Part shown: positions 38,077 through 48,284 of the stretch, piece after piece
Layout: every line of letters begins with the position of its first letter
Position numbering within the stretch: the first letter of the stretch is position 1
Assembly (NCBI RefSeq): GCF_025961315.1
Contig: NZ_JAOQNK010000001.1
Location: forward strand, 2,294,001-2,358,000
Reading direction: 5' to 3'
DNA length: 64,000 nt
Origin: Sphingobacterium kitahiroshimense
GTDB lineage: Bacteria; Bacteroidota; Bacteroidia; Sphingobacteriales; Sphingobacteriaceae
Notes under the pieces: model-generated
Told to the model about the DNA's origin: nothing
Databases searched by the model: none
The model's input: the letters and a program-made list of their open reading frames with translations, nothing else
Translations under genes and position numbers: made by a program

Positions 38077-39006
38077 ATGATGCAAAATCAGGAATTAACT
38101 ATTATCCAACGCAATAGTCTAAAAAGCGAAAAGTTTTCTGCTTATTCGGAAAAGAAACATAATATAAAAACAAAATCAGGTGGTGCGTTTTTTTTTCACG
38201 AAACGACCTTTGATTCGTTACAATTTATCCAGTGCAATTACACATTAATTAAAGAAGAGCAACTCCAGATTAATATTGAAAAAGAAGCTCTTGAAATGCA
38301 CTTCAGATTAGATGGATCTAGTGGAGCTTATCGTTCCGGACAACCATTGAATCTTATAAAAGGAAGCAATACTATAACATATTTAGAAGATTATAGACAA
38401 GATATTGTGATGTCTCCAACTGAAACAGGAAGTTTTTTGGAAATTAGGATAGGCCAATCTCATTTTGAAAAATTATTAAGTGATTTTGTTTCTGACACAT
38501 CAAATCTATTCTCAGGAACTGTGATGACCACTACTCCAGCAATGCGTAATACAATTGCTCAGATTCAAATTAACCCTTACAATCAAAAGATGCGCGGGCT
38601 ATATATGGAAGCAAAAATGACAGAACTTTTCCTACTGCAATTACAAAAATCCAATAATCATCCCCACCAAAAATCTCCCTCTTTTGGAAAAATGGATAGA
38701 GATAAACTCTTTCATGCGAAGCAACTAATCGAGCAGCACATGGACCAATTCCTAACCATCACACAACTGGCTCAACTTATTGGCATGAACAAACGGAAAC
38801 TTATGCTAAGCTTTAAAGAGCTTTTTGGAATGACAGTATACAGCTACATCAAAGATCTGAAAATGGAAGAAGCAAAAAGGCTGTTGTTAGAAGAGGAAAA
38901 ATATGTAAATGAAGTGGCAGACCACATCGGTTATCAGAATCCCCAACATTTTATAACAGCATTTAAAAAGAAATTTGGCATTTCTCCAGGTACACTAAAA
39001 CAGTAA
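38077..39006 (+). CDS. AraC-family transcriptional regulator
   Basis: A 309-residue regulator. The N-terminal 200 residues form a beta-rich sensory domain (ALEMHFRLDGSSGAY). The C-terminal AraC domain carries LTITQLAQLIGMNKRKLMLSFKELFGMTVYSY and YVNEVADHIGYQNPQHFITAFKKKFGISPG, both canonical HTH units. The start is ATG 38077 (or 38080); the frame extends to a TTG at 38014, but that TTG lies in the promoter. Divergent from the FMO-like gene, its most likely target. Confidence 0.9.
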   Translation: MMQNQELTIIQRNSLKSEKFSAYSEKKHNIKTKSGGAFFFHETTFDSLQFIQCNYTLIKEEQLQINIEKEALEMHFRLDGSSGAYRSGQPLNLIKGSNTITYLEDYRQDIVMSPTETGSFLEIRIGQSHFEKLLSDFVSDTSNLFSGTVMTTTPAMRNTIAQIQINPYNQKMRGLYMEAKMTELFLLQLQKSNNHPHQKSPSFGKMDRDKLFHAKQLIEQHMDQFLTITQLAQLIGMNKRKLMLSFKELFGMTVYSYIKDLKMEEAKRLLLEEEKYVNEVADHIGYQNPQHFITAFKKKFGISPGTLKQ

Positions 39007-39103
39007 AACTTCTAGCACTTAAGAAAGTTATACCTTAGTAAAGTGAATAGAATAGTTCACTCATCTTACTCAAAAATAATAAGAAAGCATTCTGTAATAA
39101 AAA

Positions 39104-39946
39104 ATGGAAATTACAACTTTAGAAAATATCAGAATTGATTACATTACAGAAATTTTGAACCAATCATTTTCTGATTATATCGTTCCATTTCAACTTACTT
39201 CTCAGCAGTTGGAATATAAAATTTTCACCGAAAACATCCGGCTTGATTTATCTTTAGGAGTTTTTTATTCAGGTAAATTAGTTGGTTTTATGCTTCATGC
39301 CTTAAATCATAATGGTGAAAAATTGGTCGCTTATAATGCTGCTACTGGAGTCATTCCTGATTTTCGAGGACAAGGTTTGGTAGGTAAAATGTATAATTAC
39401 TTAATCCCAAAACTAAGAGATCTTGATGTAGATCATATGGTACTGGAAGTTATTGTCGGTAACCAACGTGCAATACGCGCCTATGAGAAAATGAATTATC
39501 GGGTTAATAGAACGCTAGATTGTTTTAAAGGATCTTTTGAATCAGATAAGAAATCCAGTTTTTTATCTATTAAACAAGTAGAAAATTTTAAATGGGATGA
39601 TTTTATATCTTTTTGGTCAATTAAACCATCTTGGCAAAATTCCATAACAACTTTAGAAAAAAGCAAAGATAAGATTACTATCCTCTGCGCGTATTTAGAA
39701 GACGAATTGGCCGGATATATAATCTATAATGCTCAGACAAAAAGAATACAACAAATTGCAGTTCCTACAATCCATAGACGGAAAGGCATAGCAACACAAT
39801 TGATAAATGCGATGACACAATCAACCGGATCAAAAGAACTGTATGCCTTTAATATCGACAATAGTTCTTCAGAAAGCACCGGATTTTTTAAAAGTTTAAG
39901 TCTTGAAAATAATGTGTCTCAACTTGAAATGATAAAAAATATATAA
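39104..39946 (+). CDS. Tandem GNAT acetyltransferase
   Basis: A 280-residue protein with two GNAT units. The first (1-150) has the acetyl-CoA loop in TGVIPDFRGQGLVGKMYNYLIP and EVIVGNQRAIRAYEKMNYRVNRTL. The second (about 160-280) has VPTIHRRKGIATQLINAMTQ (RKGIAT motif). Both acetyl-CoA loops look intact. Tandem GNATs of this kind include the mycothiol-synthase-like and Eis-like groups, but specific identity cannot be given. The next gene is convergent with only 4 nt between. Confidence 0.87.
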   Translation: MEITTLENIRIDYITEILNQSFSDYIVPFQLTSQQLEYKIFTENIRLDLSLGVFYSGKLVGFMLHALNHNGEKLVAYNAATGVIPDFRGQGLVGKMYNYLIPKLRDLDVDHMVLEVIVGNQRAIRAYEKMNYRVNRTLDCFKGSFESDKKSSFLSIKQVENFKWDDFISFWSIKPSWQNSITTLEKSKDKITILCAYLEDELAGYIIYNAQTKRIQQIAVPTIHRRKGIATQLINAMTQSTGSKELYAFNIDNSSSESTGFFKSLSLENNVSQLEMIKNI

Positions 39947-39950
39947 AAAG

Positions 39951-40700
39951 CTAGGAAACTAATGATTGGCGGTGTCGCTGCACATATTGTTTTTTGATAA
40001 TATATAGTTTATAGTAATCATAAGAGCCTATGATCAATAGCACAAAACATACTACGTAAAATGTCTTATTGGTCAAAAAAGCAAATGATAAACCACTTAA
40101 CAGCCCGCCCGCAACATAAGCCATTACTATACTCAACAATAAATTAAACTTATCAACAAGTGCTTTATTATGTCTGTTAGATTCCTTTGTAAACATAGAA
40201 ATCAGAATAGCCAGATCTGTTGTAAGCCCAGTCAAATGAGTCGTTTTTACTACTGAGTTTGAAATACTGGCAGTCAATCCATTTTGTAGCCCCATAGCGA
40301 ATAACAACGCCCCCACCAAGATTTCTGTTTCCTGTAAAGAATCTTTATAAAAAAAATCCAGATAAATGCCGACAAATAATATGCTTAATATTTCAAGAAC
40401 TAAAGGTATAGAATGAGTAAGAAAAGCACTAAAACGCCCCTTTCCATGAATAATAATCATATTCGAAAGCATACTGCCGATTAAAAATAATAATATCCAG
40501 AATAAAACTACAGCCCCCTGATACCAGTTACCCTTAGCAATCTCTTGAGCAAAAATGGCATAATACCCCGTTACATTTGAGGTAAATGAAAAAAAAACGA
40601 TGACCGATGCGACATTGACCATACCTGCTGAAAAAGCAGTCAAGGATCCCAATTTAATATTGTCTTGTATCGTGCGATGATTACTATATTTTCTTAGCAT
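39951..40700 (-). CDS. YoaK/DUF1275 family membrane protein
   Basis: A 249-residue inner-membrane protein with six hydrophobic segments. The N-terminal region SLTAFSAGMVNVASVIVFFSFTSNVTGYYA and the middle AMGLQNGLTASISNSVVKTTHLTGLTTDLAI are the DUF1275 signature. Function of the family is unknown. It is last in a three-gene operon; its start overlaps the previous gene by 17 nt. Confidence 0.9.
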   Translation of the reverse strand: MLRKYSNHRTIQDNIKLGSLTAFSAGMVNVASVIVFFSFTSNVTGYYAIFAQEIAKGNWYQGAVVLFWILLFLIGSMLSNMIIIHGKGRFSAFLTHSIPLVLEILSILFVGIYLDFFYKDSLQETEILVGALLFAMGLQNGLTASISNSVVKTTHLTGLTTDLAILISMFTKESNRHNKALVDKFNLLLSIVMAYVAGGLLSGLSFAFLTNKTFYVVCFVLLIIGSYDYYKLYIIKKQYVQRHRQSLVS

Positions 40701-41184
40701 AATTTATTTTTTCTCCTTTCTCCAACACAATTCGTGCAATTCCCTTAGCCTGTAGATCTAAATTAAGATGTAGTATTAATCTGGTATCACTAAGTTCATG
40801 TATCACAAAACTTTCCACAAGTTTATCGTCTTTCCGTAGCTCCAAAATATGACCTCTTCCCTTTAAAAACCAATTATATCTATTATCATGATGATGGGCA
40901 ATATAACTGCGGCTTCCTTTTCTTTCAAAGTGCCACAAACCGTCTTGAAGAGGCGGTAAATGTGCAATCAGAGTATTTTTAATTTCTTCATGAATCGTCG
41001 ATTGCTTTTGAAAAGATGGCATATTATCCACTTTTTCAAAATACCATCCTTGTTCGACCCATTCTCCTTCCAACATACGCTCTGGACTTTCATAAAACAT
41101 CACCATAGTTGTTGCTAAAAAAAGAAGCAAAGCAAGTAAGATAAAGTTGAATTTAACCAGCAGATTTATTTTAATAATTGACAT
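40684..41184 (-). CDS. Single-pass membrane protein of unknown function
   Basis: About 166 residues from the ATG at 41184 (MSIIKIN), with one membrane segment (about 9-29) and a predicted exterior domain (GEWVEQGWYFEKVD, WHFERKGSRSYI, LELRKDDK) that reads as beta-rich, perhaps lipocalin-like. The frame is open to 41229, but that start would lie further into the upstream gene. It overlaps the upstream gene by 14 nt and the YoaK gene by 17 nt. Family not recognised. Confidence 0.75.
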   Translation of the reverse strand: MSIIKINLLVKFNFILLALLLFLATTMVMFYESPERMLEGEWVEQGWYFEKVDNMPSFQKQSTIHEEIKNTLIAHLPPLQDGLWHFERKGSRSYIAHHHDNRYNWFLKGRGHILELRKDDKLVESFVIHELSDTRLILHLNLDLQAKGIARIVLEKGEKINYAKKI

Positions 41185-41683
41185 CCCATTTTTTTTTAAA
41201 GAATAAATCAGATAAAACATTACACTCAAATTTCTCAGTACCGGGTTTCTGTATAATTCCGACTTGCCCCAGTTTACGCGCGTTCAACCGCAGTAAAACC
41301 TTTCCTACATCAAAAAAATGCTTAGTTCTTTTTTCAAATGCATAATTTGATGGCACTCTGATTTCATCAATCTTTGCGCCTAATAAATAATTATGTAAGT
41401 AATTTGAATTGTCGGTACCGATGATATCCGTATATATGACCAACTTCCGATCTTCATAGCGATTACAGATCATCTGGCAAGCTTTAATAAAATCTTCCGA
41501 ATGAAGATCTGACAGTTGATCCTCCAGTTTAATACCTAGCAATTCACTGATAGACGTACTACTGCGGTTGCCATATACCAATACGACTTCCACTTCTTTC
41601 GCCTTCGAATGTTCGAGACTTTGGATCACAAATAAAAGGGAATCTATTGTAAAATCACTAGGAATCAATATACGTTTCTTCAT
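41171..41683 (-). CDS. Universal-stress-like protein (uncertain)
   Basis: A 170-residue cytoplasmic protein. The first strand-helix, KRILIPSDFTIDSLLFVIQSLEH, and VEVVLVYG have the layout of the Bacteroidota UspA domain, but the ATP-binding GxxG motif is absent. It heads an overlapping three-gene operon with the small membrane protein and the YoaK-type protein. Role unknown. Confidence 0.65.
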   Translation of the reverse strand: MKKRILIPSDFTIDSLLFVIQSLEHSKAKEVEVVLVYGNRSSTSISELLGIKLEDQLSDLHSEDFIKACQMICNRYEDRKLVIYTDIIGTDNSNYLHNYLLGAKIDEIRVPSNYAFEKRTKHFFDVGKVLLRLNARKLGQVGIIQKPGTEKFECNVLSDLFFKKKWDVNY

Positions 41684-41701
41684 ATCAAATTACTTTTGAT
41701 A

Positions 41702-41709
41702 CAAAGTTA
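41702..41709 (-). promoter_or_regulatory. -7 box for the three-gene operon at 39951-41683
   Basis: Minus-strand TAACTTTG, an exact consensus match 18 nt before the start codon, with TTG (41724-41726) 14 nt further upstream, a slightly short spacing to a -33 element. Confidence 0.5.
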
Positions 41710-41813
41710 ACACCGAGAGATTGCAATGGAATGAAGCTGAAATTAGCTTTCTATTAGAATTTCAAAGCTGAAATTAAAATGAGATTAAAACAAATGAAAA
41801 GATTAGAATAGGA

Positions 41814-43172
41814 TTAAAATTTAAGATAAGTAGGGAGCTCTATTTCAACTGTTGTTCCTTTTCCTACAGAAGATTTAACTTTTAACGTCCCCTCGTGTAA
41901 TTTAATGATATTGCGAGCCAAAGGCAAGCCAATACCATAACCGTCAATACCATCGGTATTTGAAGCCCTAAAATAAGGATCATAAATATGTTCCAAATCT
42001 TCTGAAGGGATACCTATGCCCTCATCTTTGATCAAAATAAACACCTTATTATCCAAAGCACCTAAAGCAATATAGGCAGTCCTATTAGATGAGTACTTAC
42101 AGGCATTACTAATAATATTGGACAAAGCCAATTGAAGTAAAATAGCATTTCCATTAATTTTAAGACGCATACTGTCATCTGGCAATAAGTCAAAATCAGT
42201 AACAATACGAAACTTATCATTAATAGCTTTGATTGTCAACTCTGCATCCATTATAATTTGATCAATACGAACAGGACTAAAAGAAGATGAATTACTGACA
42301 AAACCAGTACGTGCCAACAACAAAAGTGCCTTTGTTTTTTTTTCTAAATGCTCAGCAGATGAAATAATTTTCAAAAGAGTTTTTTGATAATCTTCTTTCC
42401 TTCGCTCTTTTGATAGCGCCAGATCTGCCTGCCCTATTATGGAAGTCAAAGGAGTATTCAATTCATGTGAAGCATTACTGATAAAATTTTTCTGAGTTTC
42501 AAATGATGTCTCTAATCTTGTTAACATATTATTAAAAGTGCTGGCAAGATCCTTAAGTTCCCCTTTATATTTAACTTCATCCAATCTTTTATGTAAATTT
42601 TCAGAACCTATTTGTTGCACCTCCTTCATCATTGTTAAGATAGGCTTCAAAAAAGAACGTTTCATAAAAACGGAAACTACCAAAATAAAAAGTATACCCA
42701 AGATTAAACTAATTATCAGCAGATTTCGAAGATATGCAAGATGATGCGTATAAAAGTAGTTCTCAGCAGAAGCTCCAATTATATACCTTCGTCCATCCTT
42801 TTCAAAAAATTTGGTCGAATAAAACTGACTATCGGATTTAAAATTAGAAACACCTTTTTTATCGATCTTACTCCATAGCTTTCGATTAAAACCGCGACTC
42901 TTCACAATATTCCCAGCGGCATCGAACTCGACAAGAAATTCGTGCTGATTATCAAGATTCTCAATAAATTCTAAGCTCCATTGGTTATTTTGATCTGCGC
43001 TACCATTATTTAAAAACTTCTCAGCTGCTATATTCCGTCTCAGATCTAACCGTTTATAAAAATCGCGAAACGCAAAATTGGAAATAGAATAAAAAATAAA
43101 ACCAACAAAACAACAGACATAGATAACCAGGATGGTAATGAGGTAAATAAGCTTTTTATTATAATTATGCAT
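41814..43172 (-). CDS. Sensor histidine kinase (HAMP, HisKA, HATPase)
   Basis: A 452-residue inner-membrane kinase: membrane segments about 8-30 and 150-172 around a periplasmic sensor, a HAMP linker, HisKA with phospho-His in SNASHELNTPLTSI (about 240), N-box NIISNACKYSS, G1 DEGIGIPSEDLEHIYDPYFRA and G2 GIGLPLARNII. Standard OmpR-partner architecture. The response regulator gene precedes it by 6 nt. Signal unknown; the neighbouring minus-strand operon at 39951-41683 could be a target. Confidence 0.95.
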   Translation of the reverse strand: MHNYNKKLIYLITILVIYVCCFVGFIFYSISNFAFRDFYKRLDLRRNIAAEKFLNNGSADQNNQWSLEFIENLDNQHEFLVEFDAAGNIVKSRGFNRKLWSKIDKKGVSNFKSDSQFYSTKFFEKDGRRYIIGASAENYFYTHHLAYLRNLLIISLILGILFILVVSVFMKRSFLKPILTMMKEVQQIGSENLHKRLDEVKYKGELKDLASTFNNMLTRLETSFETQKNFISNASHELNTPLTSIIGQADLALSKERRKEDYQKTLLKIISSAEHLEKKTKALLLLARTGFVSNSSSFSPVRIDQIIMDAELTIKAINDKFRIVTDFDLLPDDSMRLKINGNAILLQLALSNIISNACKYSSNRTAYIALGALDNKVFILIKDEGIGIPSEDLEHIYDPYFRASNTDGIDGYGIGLPLARNIIKLHEGTLKVKSSVGKGTTVEIELPTYLKF

Positions 43173-43178
43173 AAAATC

Positions 43179-43901
43179 TTAATCTTCGACTTTTAAAACA
43201 TATCCCATACCGATCACTGTATGTATAGCTTTTTTGGATGATACTTTTTCTATTTTCTTGCGGAGATAGTTAACATAAACATCCACTACATTAGAACCAA
43301 TATCAAAGTTTATTCCCCATACCCGATCAAGCAGTTCGCTACGCTCAAATACTTTTTTGGGATTTTGGATAAACAATAAAAGCAATCGATATTCTGTACT
43401 CGTAAGCGTTAATTCTTGTTTTTCACAATAAGCTATTTTTTTATAATCATCGATTTCAAAAAAACCGTATTTATATATCTCATGGACTGGTTCCTGATCC
43501 CGCTGTGTAGCCTGAAGTATGGAATGCTTGCGTCGAATCAAAGAACGAATTCTTGCTTTAAGTTCAATCAGTTTAAAAGGTTTAGAAAGATAGTCATCAG
43601 CCCCGTTGTCCAAACCCAGAACAACATTTTCGGGAGTTCCCAAGGCAGTTAGCATCATCACAGGTAAATCAGTATAACCCCAAAACCGGATTTGTCTACA
43701 AATCTCCAGCCCATTGGTACCTGGTAACAATATATCCAACAGTACGAGAGATATATCATGATTGCTAAGCAGCTCCTGTAATAAATTTGCTTTATTTAAA
43801 TGAATTACCTGATAACCGTCCTCTTCCAAGCCCTGAACAATCAGATCAGCTACATCTTGTTCGTCCTCTACCAAGATAATTTTTTGTTGCTCTATATTCA
43901 T
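43179..43901 (-). CDS. OmpR-family response regulator
   Basis: A 240-residue regulator: receiver domain 1-120 with Asp in SLVLLDILLPGTNG (about 56), Thr in MMLTALG, Lys in DYLSKPFKLIEL; winged-helix effector domain about 140-240 with ELTLTSTEYRLLLLFIQNPKKVFERSELLDRVWG and NVVDVYVNYLRKKIEK. Its kinase follows 6 nt downstream. Confidence 0.95.
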   Translation of the reverse strand: MNIEQQKIILVEDEQDVADLIVQGLEEDGYQVIHLNKANLLQELLSNHDISLVLLDILLPGTNGLEICRQIRFWGYTDLPVMMLTALGTPENVVLGLDNGADDYLSKPFKLIELKARIRSLIRRKHSILQATQRDQEPVHEIYKYGFFEIDDYKKIAYCEKQELTLTSTEYRLLLLFIQNPKKVFERSELLDRVWGINFDIGSNVVDVYVNYLRKKIEKVSSKKAIHTVIGMGYVLKVED

Positions 43902-44108
43902 GACATGATATCTGATTACCTTTTAATTCCTTCAAAAGATAAAAATAAGCTTTTGGTAACTCACACACAAATTTGAAGACATATCGGAGCAAAGAATATG
44001 AAACCAGAGACCATGCTAGAAAATAAAAAGTAAAATACCTTATTATACTTTGGTGTTTTCAGCAAGAAATAAATAAAATAGAAGAAGGTCAGAAACGGAT
44101 CAATTAAA

Positions 44109-44612
44109 TTATAAGAATTGCAAACCAATTCCATCAACTCTCGTATCTAACCATATTTTTTCTCTTGATTTAAGTACTTGATTTGGACAAGAATGACGCA
44201 AGATGAAATCATCATTGTCCTCATTCAGATAAGGGTTAATATCATCTTGATCTGATAAATAAACAATATTAAACACAGCATCTTGATCATCTGCATTAAT
44301 ATCAGATTGTAAAACTTTAACATCTTGAGTCATTAGCCACTTTGATGCTTCGTCTTTATTAAAGTATTTTAAATGTAAGATATCTACACCAAACTGCTCC
44401 AATTCTTTAGTGGCCCTATCTGGAAAAAAGTTAAGCAGATAACCTTTATATACCTCTATGTGATTATTCCTAAGCGCATAATTTCTTACAATAAGTCTGT
44501 GAGGATTATATTCAAAATTGAACATCATAGGATTTTCCATAAAACCATAATGCAGATTATATTGTAAAATACGTGCATCCATATTGATCTTTTCGTTTTT
44601 CATAATTGGCAT
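44109..44612 (-). CDS. Hypothetical protein
   Basis: A 167-residue soluble, acidic protein not recognised as any family. No signal peptide or membrane segment. The run DDQDAVFNIVYLSDQDDINPYLNEDNDDF is strongly acidic. The first codons contain three Met (1, 4, 11), so the exact start is uncertain. Isolated gene between the OmpR regulator and the esterase. Confidence 0.6.
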   Translation of the reverse strand: MPIMKNEKINMDARILQYNLHYGFMENPMMFNFEYNPHRLIVRNYALRNNHIEVYKGYLLNFFPDRATKELEQFGVDILHLKYFNKDEASKWLMTQDVKVLQSDINADDQDAVFNIVYLSDQDDINPYLNEDNDDFILRHSCPNQVLKSREKIWLDTRVDGIGLQFL

Positions 44613-44835
44613 AGTTTAGTATAATCAATAACATTAAATTACCTAAATAGTTCGTACAATTGCTAATTTCCTAACACTTTAAGCAACATTCTCACTCATT
44701 TACTATAAACCACAAAAAATAATATGACGATGAATTCAATTCAAAATCTGAAAGAAGATTATAAACCGTAAAAATCAGAATAGATTAAAAATCAACAAGA
44801 TCAAGGTATCTTAATCTATTCCTAAATTTTCATTA

Positions 44836-45648
44836 TTAATTTCGGTCTAGTTTCTCCATCCATCTTAATAACAACAAACAACCTGGGGCATACACAGCAC
44901 CGTGATCAAAACCCTGTAATTGGAATAACTCCGTTTTAGAATGTTTTAAGTTTTCGAGCACTTTGGCCAGATGTGCATTCTCCTCATATCTGGCAGGTAA
45001 TTCTAATCTAGCATCACCTGTAATCAACAAAGTCGGAGGAGCATCCTTTCTAGCAAAATGAATAGGTGCATACTGATCAATAATGGGTATTTCCATTGAC
45101 TGTTTACGTTCCTTCTTGATAGTGTAATGGGTATTTGTTTGTCCGCTGATAGGAGCTAAACCTTTGATCTGGTTAGCATCTATATGGTATTTCTTCAGAT
45201 AGCTCACATCCAATCCGACCATCAATGCTAGATAACCTCCAGCCGAATGCCCAGATACATATATTTTAGTAGGATCACCACCATACTTTGCGATGTTATT
45301 GAACGCCCAGGCAACAGCAGCAGCAGCATCATCAATATAATCTGGCCCCTTTACTTTGGGACTCAATCTATAATTAACAGCAATTACAGCAATCCCCTTT
45401 TCCTTAAGCTCCAATGGTACATATTTTTCTCCTTCCTCTAATCCTCCGCCATGAAACCATACGACTGTAGCAAAACTCGATTTGTCCTCCGGAAAATACA
45501 AATCTAACTTACAGCGCTCTTGTTTATACATATCTTTTTCAGACTTTTCTACATAAGAAATATCTTGCAACAATTTATAACCCTGCGCTGAAGAAGTGAA
45601 ATTAGTTAAGATTAAACAAAAGAATACAAAAATTTTATACAACATCAT
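44836..45648 (-). CDS. Secreted alpha/beta-hydrolase (HSL/carboxylesterase type)
   Basis: A 270-residue exported esterase. Signal peptide 1-21 (SSAQ). Oxyanion motif FHGGGLEEGEKY (HGGG), nucleophile in SGHSAGGYLALMVG, Asp in LLITGDARLELP, His in GFDHGAVY. This is the hormone-sensitive-lipase-like fold with short-chain ester specificity expected. It follows the DUF3857 gene by 56 nt on the same strand. Confidence 0.9.
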   Translation of the reverse strand: MMLYKIFVFFCLILTNFTSSAQGYKLLQDISYVEKSEKDMYKQERCKLDLYFPEDKSSFATVVWFHGGGLEEGEKYVPLELKEKGIAVIAVNYRLSPKVKGPDYIDDAAAAVAWAFNNIAKYGGDPTKIYVSGHSAGGYLALMVGLDVSYLKKYHIDANQIKGLAPISGQTNTHYTIKKERKQSMEIPIIDQYAPIHFARKDAPPTLLITGDARLELPARYEENAHLAKVLENLKHSKTELFQLQGFDHGAVYAPGCLLLLRWMEKLDRN

Positions 45649-45704
45649 GATCTAATTTAAAAACGCATACATAAAACTGGCAAATAAAAATATAGTAGTC
45701 ATAT

Positions 45705-48284
45705 CTATTCCGACAGTGCAGTATCTTTATCAATCGCTAATTCTTGATTATAAGCGTTTACAAAAGTTCCTTTCACACGCTCTGAATTATAAAGATACAT
45801 CCCCCATAGCACACTGTAGATGATATTCTTCACATTTGTAGAAATTACATCGGGAGCTAAAATATTACTCATATAAAAATAATTAAAAAAAGTAAAAACA
45901 ACATTTGAAAGAAACATCACAGCGAGCACAACAATCATAGTTTGTGGGAAAAGATCTCTTTTTTTACTAAATAAATAGATGCAGTATATAAAACCCATTA
46001 AGAGAATGATATTTAATAAAATTTCACTCGCAACAAATATTTTATGAACATAGTCCGGAAAATAACTAGTATACCTATAACTCTCCCAGATCTCCTGAGT
46101 TAGATACCCAGACTCAAAAAAATTATACGCAACTCTTAGAGTAGTAATTACCATCGAAATAATTAATAAAATCAACCATCCCCCAACTGAATGGTATTCG
46201 GGCTCCTCGTATAATTGAATCATTGAAGATGATGCTGTTTTATTATAGCGAAGTATAAAAATAACACAGATTAAAATAATGCAAACACATCCAAAAATTG
46301 TAAGCATACTGATTTTACCTGAAATGTTAGAGCCGACGATTATTCCATTATCCTCGATGTAATATGCATTGTACAATAAAATATCTCTGTTTTTAAAATC
46401 ATCAACATATTGTTTTTTATCACTCGATGCTACGAAAGGATTGTGGAATCCAAAATTGTAGCTGATAATAAGCGTGTCTTTTGACGTTTTAACAGTTTTA
46501 CCAAAATAATAAGAATCACGATCAATGAAAGAGCTCTCTCTTTCTGGATTAAATTCAACCCCGCCATGATTTACGATGCGAATATCATATTCTAAGCAAT
46601 ACGGAAAATACAAACCAAGAGGCGCTAAACCTTCTGATGAATTAAGTTCAGGTAAATTATTATTAATTTGACTCGCATATATGCCAAAGATATTTTTATT
46701 TGACGCCTCATCTTTTTCACCAATTTTCTCAATATAATACCTCTCTGTTACATGAATAATATTTTTATCAAACTCATCTTCAAATTTTAGTGACTCTTTA
46801 ATGGAAATTTTGGGATACATTTTTTTGTAGTAATCCAAATAACTCTTTTGTATCTGATTTTTTGCACTTTCTTTAAATGAAGTTCTTATAAAGTCTGCAC
46901 TAGAGGCGCTATAGCTCGTTTTAACCTCTAAAATTGCTCCACCCTTACTATCTAGCAAATAAGTTTCTGAAATTTTTGTTAATCCATTGACATTTTTATC
47001 AACAGATGTCAAATGCTTCGAATCATCGATTTTTAAAACTCTACCGTAGTAAGGGAAATATAAATCTGTAATCCCGCCACCTTGATTAGTGATGGTAGGG
47101 TCAATATACTGTTGTCTGTCTCCAATCTCAATAGCAGCCACAACATGATTAAAAGCACCTGGCGATGGTAGATAATCTTCCATACCATATGTAAGGTACG
47201 AATTCGCTAAAACCAAAGATCCTTTTATTCCTTTCCGTTTTAACATGGAAATCATCAGCAACGATTTATCTTTACAATCACCGTATCGCTGATTAAAAAT
47301 TTTTTCTGGTGTGTTAGCACGATGAGAAAATTCACCCAGCTCAACTCCCATATAACGAATATCATTCTGCACAAAGTGTGTTACCTTTTTCAGAAATTTC
47401 ATCGAATCTCCCTGAGAATCATCCCAATATCTATCAAGTAGAAGTGCTAGCGGAGAACCGTCTTTAAAATCTACAGTTGGATTAGTCCGCGCCATCCAGC
47501 CCCCTACTTCTGACCAAGAATTAAATTCTGTACACTCTATCCATTGTAGATTTGTATACCATGCAGGCGCATATTCATCAAATTCAACGGCAGGAAACGA
47601 CTGCTCTTCCCAGCTATAAGAAACGTGATTACTACCTTCTTCTATAAGCGGTTTACTAGCATTGTTATGCGATTTAAAATTTAACTTCCTATTTTTCGGA
47701 ACAATATAATTAACTACTGCCAAACCGATAGGTTCATAAGATTGCAGATAATATTTGTCAAAAAATTTATTTTCAAAAACAGGATTAAATCCCTTCAAAC
47801 TATATGAAACAATGATCTTATCGTCTTTTCTTAAATCATCCAATATATAATAAGCAGAATAAGTTCCATTATAGATAAATCGAGATAAATCGGTCTCAGT
47901 AGCAACTAAGGTAAATTTACCGACATCAAGCTTATCAATAGTTTTCCCATCCCTAATTACTTTCAATTCATGAAGAGTAACCTGCTGATACTTTGGATCA
48001 AAGTTTATTGAAATTTGACCTGCATTTTCAGCACCGTTACTATCAAATAAAACTTTAACATCTCTAAAAAACTTAATTTGCTCCCCTATATTAACCTGAT
48101 ATTCAATCAAATCATAATAATACCCTTGTCCTATATCTTTAATATCAATTTTTGAAGGTGAAAGTTTATTCGCTCTAACCCAAGTTGGAACAGGAGCTTT
48201 ATTAAGTTTGTTATTAGCCAGAACATGGCTATTAAACAAAACCGCTATAAAGAATAAAAAAAATAAATATGAATTAAATTTCAT
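45705..48284 (-). CDS. DUF3857-transglutaminase-DUF2569 membrane protein
   Basis: An 859-residue exported and membrane-anchored protein. Signal peptide about 1-23; DUF3857 beta domain (about 45-250); transglutaminase-like fold with Cys in QRYGDCKDKSLLM, His in GAFNHVVAAI and Asp in QYIDPT; then a further beta domain to about 640; one membrane helix; and a four-helix C-terminal DUF2569 segment (GGWLILLIISMV). DUF3857-TG proteins are widespread in Bacteroidota, with peptide-crosslinking or peptidase activity assumed and not proven. Confidence 0.9.
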   Translation of the reverse strand: MKFNSYLFFLFFIAVLFNSHVLANNKLNKAPVPTWVRANKLSPSKIDIKDIGQGYYYDLIEYQVNIGEQIKFFRDVKVLFDSNGAENAGQISINFDPKYQQVTLHELKVIRDGKTIDKLDVGKFTLVATETDLSRFIYNGTYSAYYILDDLRKDDKIIVSYSLKGFNPVFENKFFDKYYLQSYEPIGLAVVNYIVPKNRKLNFKSHNNASKPLIEEGSNHVSYSWEEQSFPAVEFDEYAPAWYTNLQWIECTEFNSWSEVGGWMARTNPTVDFKDGSPLALLLDRYWDDSQGDSMKFLKKVTHFVQNDIRYMGVELGEFSHRANTPEKIFNQRYGDCKDKSLLMISMLKRKGIKGSLVLANSYLTYGMEDYLPSPGAFNHVVAAIEIGDRQQYIDPTITNQGGGITDLYFPYYGRVLKIDDSKHLTSVDKNVNGLTKISETYLLDSKGGAILEVKTSYSASSADFIRTSFKESAKNQIQKSYLDYYKKMYPKISIKESLKFEDEFDKNIIHVTERYYIEKIGEKDEASNKNIFGIYASQINNNLPELNSSEGLAPLGLYFPYCLEYDIRIVNHGGVEFNPERESSFIDRDSYYFGKTVKTSKDTLIISYNFGFHNPFVASSDKKQYVDDFKNRDILLYNAYYIEDNGIIVGSNISGKISMLTIFGCVCIILICVIFILRYNKTASSSMIQLYEEPEYHSVGGWLILLIISMVITTLRVAYNFFESGYLTQEIWESYRYTSYFPDYVHKIFVASEILLNIILLMGFIYCIYLFSKKRDLFPQTMIVVLAVMFLSNVVFTFFNYFYMSNILAPDVISTNVKNIIYSVLWGMYLYNSERVKGTFVNAYNQELAIDKDTALSE

